From an uncultured Bryobacterales bacterium (GTDB lineage Bacteria > Acidobacteriota > Terriglobia > Bryobacterales > UBA6623): a stretch of DNA of 64,000 nucleotides. The DNA is taken from positions 5,716,062 through 5,780,061 of the forward strand of contig OX638379.1 of assembly GCA_951813605.1 (NCBI GenBank), in the 5' to 3' direction. Shown piece after piece: positions 45,442-55,708 of the stretch (within the stretch, counting starts at the first letter, position 1; each line of letters opens with the position of its first letter). The position numbers and the translations under genes are program-made. The notes under the pieces were generated by a model. The model saw only the letters and a list, made by a program, of their open reading frames with translations. It did not search any database and was not told where the DNA came from.

Positions 45442-48400
45442 TCAGAAAGCTATCTTCAGACCCATCTGGATGTTTCGCTCCCTCAGGGCGGTGCCGGTAA
45501 CGAAGCCGAAGTTCGAACTGTTGAACACTCTTTGCGGCGTGCCGAACGTCGGCGTGTTGAACGCGTTGAAGAATTCGACACGGAACTCGACATACCGCGT
45601 TTCCTGGAACGAGAATCGCTTGAACAGCGATAGATCGAAATTCGACACGCCGTCCGTCCGCACGTTGTGCCTGCCCGAGTTGCCGAACTGCCGAATGCTC
45701 GTCCCGGGCACGAAGTCCGGCCAATCCAAGGCGCCGGTGTTGATCCACCTCGACGTGGTCGGATTCGAAATCTCGACATCTCCCGTCACGACCGGCCGCG
45801 CGTAGCAACCGGTGTTGCCGGTGTTGGTGATGTCTCCGTTGATGCACATCGTGTAAGGCTGCCCGGATCGGAACAGGGAGATCCCGTTGAACTGCCATCC
45901 GCCGATGATCTTGTTGAGCACCTTGCTCCCGGTGTCGAGCCTGCGCCCCGAGCCGATTGGGATCTGCCAGATCCAGCTCACAGTCAGCACGTGCGGAATG
46001 TCGAATCCGGACGGCGAGTAGTCCGCTCGCAGGTTGTACGGATTCTGCACGGCGAATCCTTCCACCCCGTACCACCCCGAGGACCCGTGGTCCATGGACC
46101 GAGACCAGGTATAGGAAACCTTGTACGCCAAGCTGCCCGCCAACCGCTTGTCCAGCAGGAACTGGAACGCGTGATAGTTGCTCTTGCCCCAGCTGCGGTC
46201 AAAGAAGCTCTGCTGAGCGTGCGGATGCGGCGTTCGGGGCTTGATCGGGCCGGGCCCGGGCTCCACGGCGGTGTTGTAGTATCCGCCAACGTTGAGGCGG
46301 CTGCTCGCGGAACCGACGTAGTTGGCAGTCACGACGGTCGACTCGTTCAATTGATGCTGCAGGCCGATATTCCATTGCTGCGAATAGGGGTTCTCGAAGT
46401 GCGGGTCCATGTACCAGAGCACGCCGGTGAACGGAGTCGGAGGCGGGAACAGGCCTTGCGGGAAGGGGTTGGCGATGTCGATCGTTGGAACGGCGCTCGC
46501 CTCGCTGGGCTGGTTGAGGTTGTTCCCGAGCTGCTGTCCTACGTCTGGCCAGCCACCCTCGTAATTCTGCGCAGTCTGGGTGACCGCCGCCCATTCGTCG
46601 AAGAAGATCCCGTACGAAGCACGGAGAACAGTCTTGTCGGAGATACGAAACGCTAAGCCGACGCGCGGCTGGAAGTTCTTCGTCGTGTCATGGTAGATCT
46701 TGCCTCGAGGATCGACGGTCACATGCTCCGGCAGCGAGCCGTCGGGAGTGGGAATGCAAGGCGCGAAGCCGCGCTCGGCGCAGGAAGGCGGCTTGCGCTG
46801 CAAGACGTAGATGCCACGCAGTAGGTCGAGCGCTCCGGTTTCGATGCCCCCCTGCTTGCCGACAGTCTGCTCCTCGCCGTACGGGGGCTGGAACTGGCGA
46901 TCGTAGCGCAGGCCAAGGTTGATAGTCAGCCTCTGGCTGGCCTTCCAGGAATCCATCAGATAGAACCCCATGGTCCCGCCGGGACGCAACGTTTCCCACA
47001 CATTGCGGCGGCCCGCCGAGTCCGGCGTGCCAATCAGGAACGAAGCGAGCGAACTGCCGCCATCGTTGTCGAGCGGGTTGGCCGTCTGCTGCACTCGGAA
47101 TGCCTCGTTGAGGTTCTCGTAGAAGGACTGGAAGTCCGTGCTGTTGCCCTCTCCACCGAACTTGATCGTATGGTTGCCCATGATCTTCGTCACGTTCCCT
47201 CGGAAATTGACGATCGAACTCGAAGGAGTATTCAAGGTGTTGGATTCGCCGCCGCCGAACCAGTTCACGACGGTGTATCGGGGAATCAGGTCCTCGCCGC
47301 TATTGAAGCTGCCGCAGAACGTGGATGCGCAGCCGAGTTGACCCAGCACGCCGCGGTCGCGGAAGCGGTTGCCTGCATTGTCCACGGATTTCACCCAACC
47401 GCCCTGTACTTGGAGAATCGTGGTCGGGCTGAACGTATGAACCCAGCTCGCAGCGGTGTTGCGGGCACGATACTCTTGGAATCCGCCAAGGGAGGGCAGG
47501 CCTCCCGAAACGTCGTTGTCCTGGAGCGTCCCGCTCCACCGGAACCATATGCTGTCGTTTTCGTCGAAAACGTGGTCCAAGCGGGCGGTGTACTCTTCCT
47601 GGTTCTGCCGCACCGGAGTCGCGTCGCGAGCGTTTCTGTCGGACGTGATGATGGGCCCCGCACCGGGCAGCACAGCCCTGGCGTAAGCGAGCGCCGTCGG
47701 GCTCAGCCTGGCTGCGGGGATCCTGTTCCCGGGGAAAGGATCGCGGACAAAGTCGCCGCCGTCGGCCCGCGTCGAGAACGGATCGTAGATCCTCCGCGGG
47801 TCGTCGCTAAGGTCTCCTGCCAAGTTCGCCTCGGTCGGCACTCGGAAAAGACTGTCACTAGGACGCCGCAAACGGAAGCCCTGATAGCCGAGCATGAAGA
47901 ATGTCTTGTTCTTGACTACCGGACCGCCAAGCGTGCCGCCGAACTGATTCCATTTCTGTGTCGTCACGGTAGGACGGAAGAAGTTTCGGGAGTCGAGCTT
48001 TTCGTTGCGCAGGAACCACCAGAGATTCCCGTGGTACTCGTTCGTGCCGCCCTTGCTCACCACGTTGATGATTCCACCGACCGCGCCGCCGAACTCCGGG
48101 TCGTCATTGTGGGCGTTGATCTTGAATTCCTGGATTGTGTCGATAATCGGCGGCACGGCATAGGTGCTAACGAACGCACCTTGGTTGAAAACGCCGTCCA
48201 GCATGAATAGGTTCGAGCGGTTCGTCTGGCCGTTCACCGCCGAAAACTGGAACTCCCCGATCGGACGGGCGGTGAATCCACCGCTGTTCTGAGAGACGCT
48301 TGACGGGCGCGACACCGGGAGTAAGTTCGAGAAGGGTTGTGAAGTTGCGCCCGTTAAGCGGCAGGTCGACAACCTGCTTCTCGGTTACTGCCGAGCCCAG

Positions 48401-48817
48401 CTCAGCAGACGACGCCTGCAGTTGGGCACCTGCAGCCTGCACCGTCACAGTCTCGGTGACGGCGCCGACCTCCAAAACGAAATCGAACGTTGCCGTCCGG
48501 TTGACGACCAACTTGAATGGGTTGACCACTGCAGTCTGGAACTCGCTCGAAGCGCACGACAGCGTGTACATTCCCGGCTGCAGGTTGATGAAACGATACA
48601 CACCTGCGTTATTCGACGCAGCCTGCTGTTCCAGGCCGGTCTCGACATTGGAGATTGCGACCTCCGCACCGGGAACAACCGCCCCCGTGGCGTCGCGCAC
48701 CGTGCCGGTCACCGAGGCAGTCGCGATTTGCGCCTACGCGTCGGGCGCGATGCTGATCGCCAACGCCAGGATAGTGGCCAGCGCTGCGAACGCACTGAAT
48801 CGAAGTGTTCTAAACAT
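45442..48817 (-). pseudogene. Oar-like TonB-dependent receptor 2, broken by a nonsense codon and a frameshift
   Basis: The natural start is the ATG at 48817 (MFRTLRFSAFAALATILALA). After 27 residues a TAG (48734-48736) falls exactly at the signal-peptide end (APDA-stop-AQIATASVTGTVRDATG). The regulatory-like domain and plug then follow normally (DLPLNGRNFTTLLELTPGVA) until one extra A near 48303 shifts the frame. The -1 frame continues SVSQNSGGFTARPIGEFQFS and runs open to 45442 with a complete barrel ending MGLKIAF. Domain order equals receptor 1. With both lesions no full-length exported receptor can be made; each could be reverted by one base. Confidence 0.88.
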
Positions 48818-49239
48818 CCAAAACCCCCTGTTGGAAAGTCTGCAGCACCTGCGTTGTGTCGTTGATGGGTAACCGAGACCTAAGATTTGGGCAGTGCGGT
48901 TGCAGCCGCGACATTAGACCGGTTTCGACCTCTTGGATGCGGGGCGGCACCGACACTGAGCCGCCTGGCTCGAACGGAACATCCCTGATTGGAAAGCGAT
49001 TTACGCGCCGCCATCTAGGCCCTGACATCAAAGCTCCGGATCGAAGTAAGAGGTTGTACCTCGCGGGCCGAGCGCATCACATTTGGAACGAAAGGTCTGC
49101 TACATCGAACTTGCCAGAGTCCTGCCCCGCCTGTTAGGCGTCTATAGCGCTCGCAGCCGCACGGACTGTTTCGATTCCCGTCATGCCAATCCCGAACCAG
49201 CCATTGGTGCGGGACATCGATGCTTTACAGCCAGCGGAG
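48818..49239. other. Upstream region of TonB receptor 2
   Basis: About 420 bp between the receptor 2 start and the receptor 3 remnant. No gene or promoter that I can defend. Confidence 0.35.
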
Positions 49240-49638
49240 GCGCGGACATCAAGGGGGACCGTTCATTCGGACACGTCTTACGCCCCAACGTGACCGGAGC
49301 GACTTTCAAGCATTCGCAACAAGGCACACCGAGGGAGTCGTTGGGATTAATTGGCTCAACCTTGACGCGTTCGAGATCCCCGAGCCTTACACACTTGGAA
49401 ACTCAGCCCGCATGCTGCTCGGCATTCGCGGGCCGGTCCAGTTCGCCCTTGACGGGAAGCTCAGCAAGAACTTCAATTGGGGTAAAGACCGGAACTTCGC
49501 GCAGAAGTCTACAGCTTGAGGAACACACCGCAATTCGCCCTGCCGAAGACGTCAGCTGGCAGTGGTGATTTCGGGATCGTCACCGCTGTGTACGGCGGAC
49601 GTCGAGTCATGGAATTCGGGATGCGGGTTACATTCTAG
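49240..49638 (+). pseudogene. TonB-dependent receptor 3, C-terminal remnant
   Basis: The plus strand holds only the end of a third receptor, spread over three frames: HVLRPNVTGATF, then GINWLNLDAFEIPEPYTLGN, ARMLLGIRGPVQFALDGKLS and KNFNWG, then after a frameshift near 49500 AEVYSLRNTPQFALPKTSAG and YGGRRVMEFGMRVTF-stop at 49638. This is the usual last ~110 residues of an acidobacterial Oar-like barrel, with the aromatic C-terminus intact. Nothing upstream of about 49240 belongs to it. Confidence 0.75.
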
Positions 49639-49669
49639 AAACTCGAGCCGCCCGGGCGGCTTGCAAGAA

Positions 49670-49705
49670 GCGGGCCCCTCGAGACAATGGGTTCGAGGGG
49701 CCCGC
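49670..49705. terminator. Strong GC hairpin after the TonB receptor 3 remnant
   Basis: GCGGGCCCCTCGA pairs perfectly with TCGAGGGGCCCGC (13 bp) around a 10-base loop, 32 bp past the remnant's stop. There is no U tract. It probably survives as the original terminator of the lost receptor gene. Confidence 0.65.
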
Positions 49706-50401
49706 AGACGCGCAGACTTCGCAGTCCCTAAGATCTGTGCCTGCACGCCGGCCTACGTTGAAAAGGTGCGACCTCGCCGATGATCGGACTCGTAACAGCT
49801 TGGCTCTAGCTCTCGCTCACCAGAAGTCGACGCTTCGGCAGGCCCCTGTTTCCCTGCGCGGAGGTCCATGGACATTACTCGCAGCATTGCGGAGGTCTCG
49901 CAATCGGAACACCGGGGACTGCGGGCGTGAGCCATATACACCCGCCTGAGTCCGGCCGAGAGACTCCAAGACGCTAGGAAAAGTTCCCTGCAATCGCTTG
50001 GCTGCTTCGCTGAAGTTGTACGCGCACGCTAGCCTCCGGACGCGATTTGGCGGAGGCAGGTCTTGTGTCCCTTCTGGCTATCGCTGTTCAGCTGCCCAAT
50101 TGCCTAGGCTCTGACAGAGATGCTAGATGCGCTAGATGCCATTGATTGGGAAACCAACATTCGCGTTTTTCGTAGCGTCGACTTTGCTACGGGCCGCGAA
50201 GCAGCCATCGCGAGTGCAATTGATTCCGACCGTCCCGACGCCGCGATTGACTGCCGCGGTAGCGCCCGACCGCCCTTCCTGTGGAATTCGTGGCCAGAGG
50301 GACGAAGTTGCCGATGTGGACGAATCCGAAGCTTCAGTACGGGCGAGGTCTTACCGGACGCTCTCCAAATCGCTCAGCCTCGTGCCATAGATTAGATACC
50401 G
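49706..50401. other. Stretch without recognisable gene
   Basis: About 700 bp between the receptor 3 remnant and the ATPase stop. Only short frames, with no motif. Confidence 0.4.
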
Positions 50402-51658
50402 TCACGCCTCCCAAAGCATCTTGACGGGCATCGCGAAGAGCCTGGAATCCAATTGCTGAATCCTCTCTCCATCGTGAAGGATGATGCCGCAAGAGAACCG
50501 AGCACCCGTAGCCTCCTTTAGGCGCCTCAGCCCTCGGAAGTCTCTAGGGCGCACAGTCGCGCCCGCCTTGACTTCGATGCCGATGACTTCGCCCGTCGGT
50601 CGCTCGAGGACCAGATCGACTTCAGCCTGGTCCTTGTCACGATAATGACTTACTGTGGTCTCCTCGTCGGCCAAGGCCGCAGCCTTGGCAAGTTCCGAGT
50701 AGACAAAGCACTCGAGAAGCGATCCCAGTTTCTGCCTGTCCGTTGCGATGGCCTGTGCGCTCAGCCCACGAACAGCGGCAAGCAAACCTGAATCCAAGAA
50801 TTGCAGCTTCGGCGTCTTGACGAGCCGTTTCAGCTCGTTGTGATGCCAAGCGCGGATGCGGCGGACCAGGAACATGTGCTCCAGCTGGGTGAGCCACCGA
50901 TCAACAGTCTTGGCGTCGACACCCAGCTGGTTTCCGAGATTGGATAAGTTGATGATCTGGCCCGAGTACAACGCGGCGTGGTCGATCAGCCGGCTCATTT
51001 CGTCGAGCTTGTTGATCGTCGCGAACTCGGGGATGCCACGCTGGGTGAGCGAGCGCGCATAGGCGCGAAGCCAGTTCCGGCGCCGACCGGGAACGGTGCG
51101 GGACAGGGCCAAGGGAAAGCCTCCCGAGATGACTCGCTCGACCAAGGCCGGTGTCGGCCCTGTGACCGTGAAGCTCGGATAGTTGCTGTCGAAGGCTCGG
51201 TCTAGGAAGGCCGGCAGGTCGGCACCCTCGATTTCCGCTTGGGAAAACGGCAAGAGTTCTATTGCTTCGACGCGTCCCGCAAGTGAATCGGGAGAGATCA
51301 AGCCTTTGAAAAGCTCGACCGAGCCCGTAATCAGGTAGCGCCCCGGGCGTGGGTCTTCATCGACCGTCTTCTTAAGTTCCAAGATAAGGCTTGGCACACG
51401 CTGGATTTCATCGATCACGGCCGCCTTGTAGCTGCGCATGAATCCTGCGGGGTCTGATTCGGCGAATTGCCTTGACTGGAAATCGTCCAATGTGACGAAG
51501 GGAAGATCTAGGTCGCCGGCAAAACCACGAGCAAGCGTCGTTTTGCCAGCTTGGCGAGGTCCGACGATTGCAACAATGCGCGTATCTGTCAGCGCAGTGC
51601 TGACTTGGGACTGAGGATGTCGCGCCACGAACTCGTCAAGGTTGATTTGTATTGGCAC
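50402..51658 (-). CDS. AAA ATPase with DUF4143 domain
   Basis: 418 residues from a GTG at 51658, which begins immediately after a run of five 22-bp repeats; the 34 codons further upstream would be encoded by the repeats themselves. Walker A is GPRQAGKTT (about residues 33-41), followed by TLDDFQSRQFAESDPAGFM, Walker B-like AAVIDEIQRVPSLILELKKT and the sensor RYLITGS. The second half is DUF4143 with a restriction-endonuclease-like fold: FLDSGLLAAVRGL, FVYSELAKAAA, YRDKDQAEVDLVLE and GIEVKAGATV (Asp...ExK pattern). Such proteins are common on mobile and variable DNA, sometimes linked to toxin-antitoxin or defence loci; the biochemical role is not settled. Confidence 0.9.
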   Translation of the reverse strand: MPIQINLDEFVARHPQSQVSTALTDTRIVAIVGPRQAGKTTLARGFAGDLDLPFVTLDDFQSRQFAESDPAGFMRSYKAAVIDEIQRVPSLILELKKTVDEDPRPGRYLITGSVELFKGLISPDSLAGRVEAIELLPFSQAEIEGADLPAFLDRAFDSNYPSFTVTGPTPALVERVISGGFPLALSRTVPGRRRNWLRAYARSLTQRGIPEFATINKLDEMSRLIDHAALYSGQIINLSNLGNQLGVDAKTVDRWLTQLEHMFLVRRIRAWHHNELKRLVKTPKLQFLDSGLLAAVRGLSAQAIATDRQKLGSLLECFVYSELAKAAALADEETTVSHYRDKDQAEVDLVLERPTGEVIGIEVKAGATVRPRDFRGLRRLKEATGARFSCGIILHDGERIQQLDSRLFAMPVKMLWEA

Positions 51659-51768
51659 GAAAGAGCGTCCGACTCGGATTCTTGTTCCGTCTAGTACAGA
51701 ATATAGCACCGTCCGATCCGGAATAGAATAGCGTCCAATCCGGAATGGCTGGCCGTCCATTCCGGAAT
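51659..51768 (-). repeat. Five direct 22-bp repeats abutting the ATPase start
   Basis: On the minus strand the units are 51768-51747, 51746-51725, 51724-51703, 51702-51681 and 51680-51659, each beginning ATTCCGGAT-like and containing GGACG or AGACG at positions 11-15, then 7 variable bases. Units 1-3 agree almost fully over 15 bases; units 4 and 5 are more diverged. The array is exactly 110 bp and ends on the base before the GTG. A 22-bp period is about two helical turns, so proteins would bind one face of the DNA: an iterated operator is the simplest reading. Confidence 0.8.
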
Positions 51769-52674
51769 GCTACATAGGGGTCTTCCGCCCAGCATCAGGA
51801 TCAGGTGGACAGTCAAACCGATTTTGTGCGTGAAGACCGGCAGGCCGGCATGATTCGCGCCTCTTCGTCGCGATTCTGCTGATGCCCAGTGCAGCCTGAG
51901 TGATTTCAAGTACCCTCGATCATTCCTCGGGGAAGGCCGTCGAGCTTGCGAGGCCATGCTAACCAGCCCCCTTGCCGGGCAGACTGTCAGTGTTGGGAAG
52001 TAGACGGATCGCGCCCTCGCCGGCAATCGCGCCCAAAACTCGATTCGCAGTCACCGTGTGCCAGTCGAAGCCGAGAGCCCTGGCCTATTGCGTCGGCAGC
52101 GCCCGCCGTGCATTCAGCTGGTCGAAATCGCTGAGGTGCGTGCCCTGGGCACGAAAGCAGCTGATCAGTTCCCAAGGCGACCCGCGGGGCCAGTGGCGAC
52201 GCCTGACACTGTCCCGGCTAGCCGGCACCAGGGCTAGACCTACAGAATTGACTGAACGAGCTAACAGAACTGGATGCCCGCTGTCCGTGAGGTGTTCTGC
52301 GGTGAAGCCGCACTCTACCGAGTCGAATCAAGAGCTGGACGGTCAATCATTGCTCGGTCATCCACTAGCATGGCGTCGGAGACATGGCATAGAGTCGTTT
52401 GCAGCTGGGGAAGTGCAGCAGGTCGGGGTCTGGTCCCGTTGTGAGGATGAATTGTCGAGGCTCGGCGCTGGCTAGGTTGTCGGGCAAATGGACACGTCAT
52501 CGAATCACGCTCGTATCAACCGAGTCCTGCGCCAGGCCTATCGAAGTCTTCGCGAAATAGAATCTGTTCGTCGCGACGAAAACGTCCTCTGCCTGCTTGG
52601 CTCGTAATCGCTGGCTCGAACCAGCAGCAATCGGTGGCTTCACGGGCTGCACACCAGCTGGTAGACTGCGGCGC
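51769..52674. other. Stretch without recognisable gene
   Basis: About 900 bp between the divergent ATPase and sulfatase B. Frames of up to 167 codons exist but show no motif. The last 40 bp hold the probable sulfatase promoter. Confidence 0.4.
52639..52667 (+). promoter_or_regulatory. Possible promoter for sulfatase B (leaderless)
   Basis: TTCACG (52639-52644), 17 bp, TAGACT (52662-52667), then 7 nt to the ATG. Both hexamers are moderate matches to the sigma-70 consensus. No Shine-Dalgarno site could fit between them and the start. Confidence 0.45.
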
Positions 52675-54165
52675 ATGCATCTCGCGCCGGCGGTCCTCGC
52701 GGCATCCTTGGCTCAAGGCGTCCTCGCCCAAGAGCGCCTGCCCAATGTCGTCGTTGTACTAGCAGACGATCTGGGCTGGGGAGACCCGCAATCCTACAAC
52801 CCCGAATCAAAGATTCCCACTCCGCACATCGACAGACTGGCTCGCGAAGGGATGCGATTTACCGACGCGCACAGCCCGTCGTCGGTTTGCACTCCCACTC
52901 GCTACGGGTTGCTGACCGGCCGCTACGCCTGGCGTACATCGCTCGACAGCGGTGTTCTCGACGGCTTCGGCCCGCCATTGATCGACCCCGGGCAGCACAC
53001 CATCGCGTCAATGCTCAAGCGATCGGGCTACCGGACCGCGGCGGTCGGCAAGTGGCATCTTGGCATGAGCTGGCTGGATCAGAAAGGCACGCCCGTACCT
53101 CGCCGTATCGGCGGATTCCGCCCGGGCATCGACGTTGACTACACCGCCCAGCTGCACGGCGGCCCGCTCGATGTCGGCTTCGACACGTTCTTCGGAATTT
53201 CCGCCTCACTGGACATGAGCCCGTATTGCTTCCTGCGGAATCGGTCGGTTGAGGCGATTCCCGAAATCCCGGTGCCGCACGGAAGATCGGACATCTTCTC
53301 GGGATTGGCCGCTGGGCTGCGATCGGAGGGCTTCCGCGTCGAGGACGTCCTGCCGCGGCTCGGGCAGGAAGCGGCACGGATCATCAATCTGCACGTCGGC
53401 CGAGACCAGCCGCTGTTCCTCTATGTGGCGCTGGCTTCGCCGCATCTTCCGATCGCGCCGGTCGAGGCGGGGGCCAGCCGCGCCGGGCTATACGGGGATT
53501 TCGTATTCAATACCGATCGCGCTCTAGGGCAGGTGCTCGAAGCGCTAGATCGCAACGGGATGGGGGCGAACACGCTAGTCGTTTTCACGAGCGACAACGG
53601 CGGACTCTGGCATTGGTGGGATTTCCGCGCAGCCGACGATGGCGGTGCGGTGCCGCAGACGGCGCGCGGGCGCTATGTTCGCGACCTGGGCCACCGAAGC
53701 AACGCCGGCTGGAGGGGAACCAAGGCTGATATCTTCGAGGGAGGGCATCGAGTGCCGTTCGTGGTTCGCTGGCCGGGCGAAGTCGCCGCCGGATCGGCGA
53801 GCGATGAGCTCGTCGTATTGACGGACTTGTACGCGACGGTCGCTGAGCTGGTAGGCGGCGAGGCACTGGGGTCAAGCGGGCAGGACAGCTATTCCCTCGT
53901 TCCGGTGCTACGCGGGAGCGGAAAATCTGGGAGGGCGACGGCAGTGCATCATTCCTACCGCGGGATGTTTGCGATTCGGAAGGGAAACTGGAAGCTCGTC
54001 CAGGGGCGAGGCTCGGGGGGATTCACGGTGCCGCGGTCGATTGACGAGCCAGGCGGGCAATTGTACAACCTGGCCGAGGACCCGCGGGAAACGAAGAACC
54101 TCTACGCGGAAAATCCCGAGCTGGTGGCCGAGCTTGAGGAATTGCTAAGGGCAATCCGGGAGTAG
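52675..54165 (+). CDS. Formylglycine-dependent sulfatase B
   Basis: 496 residues; the ATG at 52675 opens a signal peptide (MHLAPAVLAASLAQGVLAQE). NVVVVLADDLGWGDPQSYNP gives the metal aspartates, and CTPTRYGLLTGRYAWR is the CxPxR activation motif, with Cys near residue 72 and Thr in place of the usual Ser/Ala at the fourth position. Further blocks are AAVGKWHLGM, VFTSDNGGLWHWW and WRGTKADIFEGGHRVPFVVR. It should be exported and cleave sulfate esters. It is related to, but clearly distinct from, sulfatase A at 28068. The next gene downstream, the NHL-repeat protein, starts 520 bp later. Confidence 0.93.
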   Translation: MHLAPAVLAASLAQGVLAQERLPNVVVVLADDLGWGDPQSYNPESKIPTPHIDRLAREGMRFTDAHSPSSVCTPTRYGLLTGRYAWRTSLDSGVLDGFGPPLIDPGQHTIASMLKRSGYRTAAVGKWHLGMSWLDQKGTPVPRRIGGFRPGIDVDYTAQLHGGPLDVGFDTFFGISASLDMSPYCFLRNRSVEAIPEIPVPHGRSDIFSGLAAGLRSEGFRVEDVLPRLGQEAARIINLHVGRDQPLFLYVALASPHLPIAPVEAGASRAGLYGDFVFNTDRALGQVLEALDRNGMGANTLVVFTSDNGGLWHWWDFRAADDGGAVPQTARGRYVRDLGHRSNAGWRGTKADIFEGGHRVPFVVRWPGEVAAGSASDELVVLTDLYATVAELVGGEALGSSGQDSYSLVPVLRGSGKSGRATAVHHSYRGMFAIRKGNWKLVQGRGSGGFTVPRSIDEPGGQLYNLAEDPRETKNLYAENPELVAELEELLRAIRE

Positions 54166-54685
54166 CTGCGCCGTGGGGACCGGGATTCCCGCTCCATTGA
54201 CACTCGAGCGTCGCGAGGCGCGATTTCCAAGGTGAGAGCCTCCTCGGAACCAGGACGCAGCTCGCGCCTGCGGCATCGACGGGGTGGAGCCTGCAGGAAG
54301 CATGATAGAGGGGACTTGGTCCGCACAGACAATGAAGCAAGGCCAAGGGATCCGTCGACCGTGACCCCTGCGAAGGTCAGGTGCGGCTAGGCCGCCACGA
54401 TTGAGAAACATAGCGCTCCGCGGCTCACTGCAACCAGAGCTGTTCGAATGCAGCGAATAGGCCGATAGGTAGCCTGCATGACCCTAATCGTGGGTCATCG
54501 TAAAGGCGCCCGGGCCGGGCTCTGCGAATGGTGCTCAAGCCAGGTTGACAATCTGGCCAGCGCGACCGAACGGCTACCATGGTCTGTTGACGTTCTCTAG
54601 GTTCGCGGGCGCTGCGCATCGGCCTTGTGGGACAGAGCATGCTGCCGCGCGGCGCTTGGAAGCGGACCGCTTGTGGAGGAAACCG
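54166..54685. other. Intergenic stretch between sulfatase B and the NHL-repeat gene
   Basis: About 520 bp. No gene, RNA or repeat recognised. Confidence 0.4.
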
Positions 54686-55708
54686 ATGGTCAAGACAAAC
54701 AGCAAGCTTCTCTTGATGGCGGTCGCCCTGATCCTCGCCTTGCCGGAGCGGTTTTCGGCGCAGACGGGCGCCAACGCCATGAACAATCCCTACCGCATGG
54801 TGGAGCAATGGGGGGAACTGCCCGAAGGCATCCTATGGGGATCTTCTATCGGGATTATTCCCGACGGCAAGGGCGGAGCTTGGCTCCATCACCGCTCTGA
54901 TCCCCCGATCGTCAAACTCGACTCGTCCGGCAAGGCCGTCAAGACATTCGGCGACGGGATGTTCGTGCAAGCGCACGGCTTCTGCATGGACAATGATGGC
55001 AACCTCTGGGCCGGCGACAGCGGGCCGTTTGGAGATGACGCTTCCGAGGCAGGCCGCGGGTACCAATTCTTCAAGTTCAGCCCGGACGGCGAGCTGTTGC
55101 TCACCCTGGGCAAGGCGGGCGTGTCGAAGGCCGGAACCGATACCTTCATCGCCCCGACGGCCTGCGCTGTCGCTCCGAACGGCGACATCTTCATCGCCGA
55201 TGGGCACTTCCCCCGCCCTTCGACCAGCCAGCAGGACGGCGACCGGATCGTTCGGTTCACAGCCGACGGGGAATACATCGACTCGTGGGGCCGAAACGGA
55301 TCGGGCCCCGGCGAATTCGACGGCCCGCACGCGCTCGCCATCGACTCCCAAGGGAGGCTGTTCGTCGCGGACAGGTCGAACAACCGGATCCAGATCTTTG
55401 ACCGAGAAATGAATTTCGTCGATGACTGGAGACATTTCGGTCGCCCCAGCGGGGTGGCAATCACGGCAGACGACACGCTGCACGTGTCGGATTCTGAATC
55501 TGGCAAGAGGATCGCGGGCGTCTTGCGTAACCCAGGATGGAAGAACGGCATCAGGATCGGCAACGCGAAGGATGGCTCTCTTTCGATCTTCATCGACGGA
55601 ACCGACCCCGAAGGCTTGGGGGCGGATGATCGAGGCAACGTGTTCGCCGGACTGACGCGTGCCCGGCGCGCGGGTCCGCCACTAATACAGAAGTGGGTCA
55701 GGAAGTAG
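54686..55708 (+). CDS. NHL-repeat six-bladed beta-propeller protein, secreted
   Basis: 340 residues from the ATG at 54686, with GGAGGA 5 nt upstream and a signal peptide (VKTNSKLLLMAVALILALPE, cleavage after FSAQ). NHL-type blades follow: FVQAHGFCMDNDGNLWAGDS, FIAPTACAVAPNGDIFIADG, FDGPHALAIDSQGRLFVADR-SNNRIQIFD and FGRPSGVAITADDTLHVSDS. This resembles the propellers of peptidyl-alpha-hydroxyglycine amidating-lyase-like proteins, but I cannot confirm catalytic residues. Its place between a sulfatase and a CRTAC1 protein suggests a periplasmic role in the same catabolic module. Confidence 0.88.
   Translation: MVKTNSKLLLMAVALILALPERFSAQTGANAMNNPYRMVEQWGELPEGILWGSSIGIIPDGKGGAWLHHRSDPPIVKLDSSGKAVKTFGDGMFVQAHGFCMDNDGNLWAGDSGPFGDDASEAGRGYQFFKFSPDGELLLTLGKAGVSKAGTDTFIAPTACAVAPNGDIFIADGHFPRPSTSQQDGDRIVRFTADGEYIDSWGRNGSGPGEFDGPHALAIDSQGRLFVADRSNNRIQIFDREMNFVDDWRHFGRPSGVAITADDTLHVSDSESGKRIAGVLRNPGWKNGIRIGNAKDGSLSIFIDGTDPEGLGADDRGNVFAGLTRARRAGPPLIQKWVRK

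Noticed and set aside
51659..51768. CRISPR array
   Set aside because: A 22-bp period with only 7 variable bases leaves no room for spacers, and no cas gene is present.
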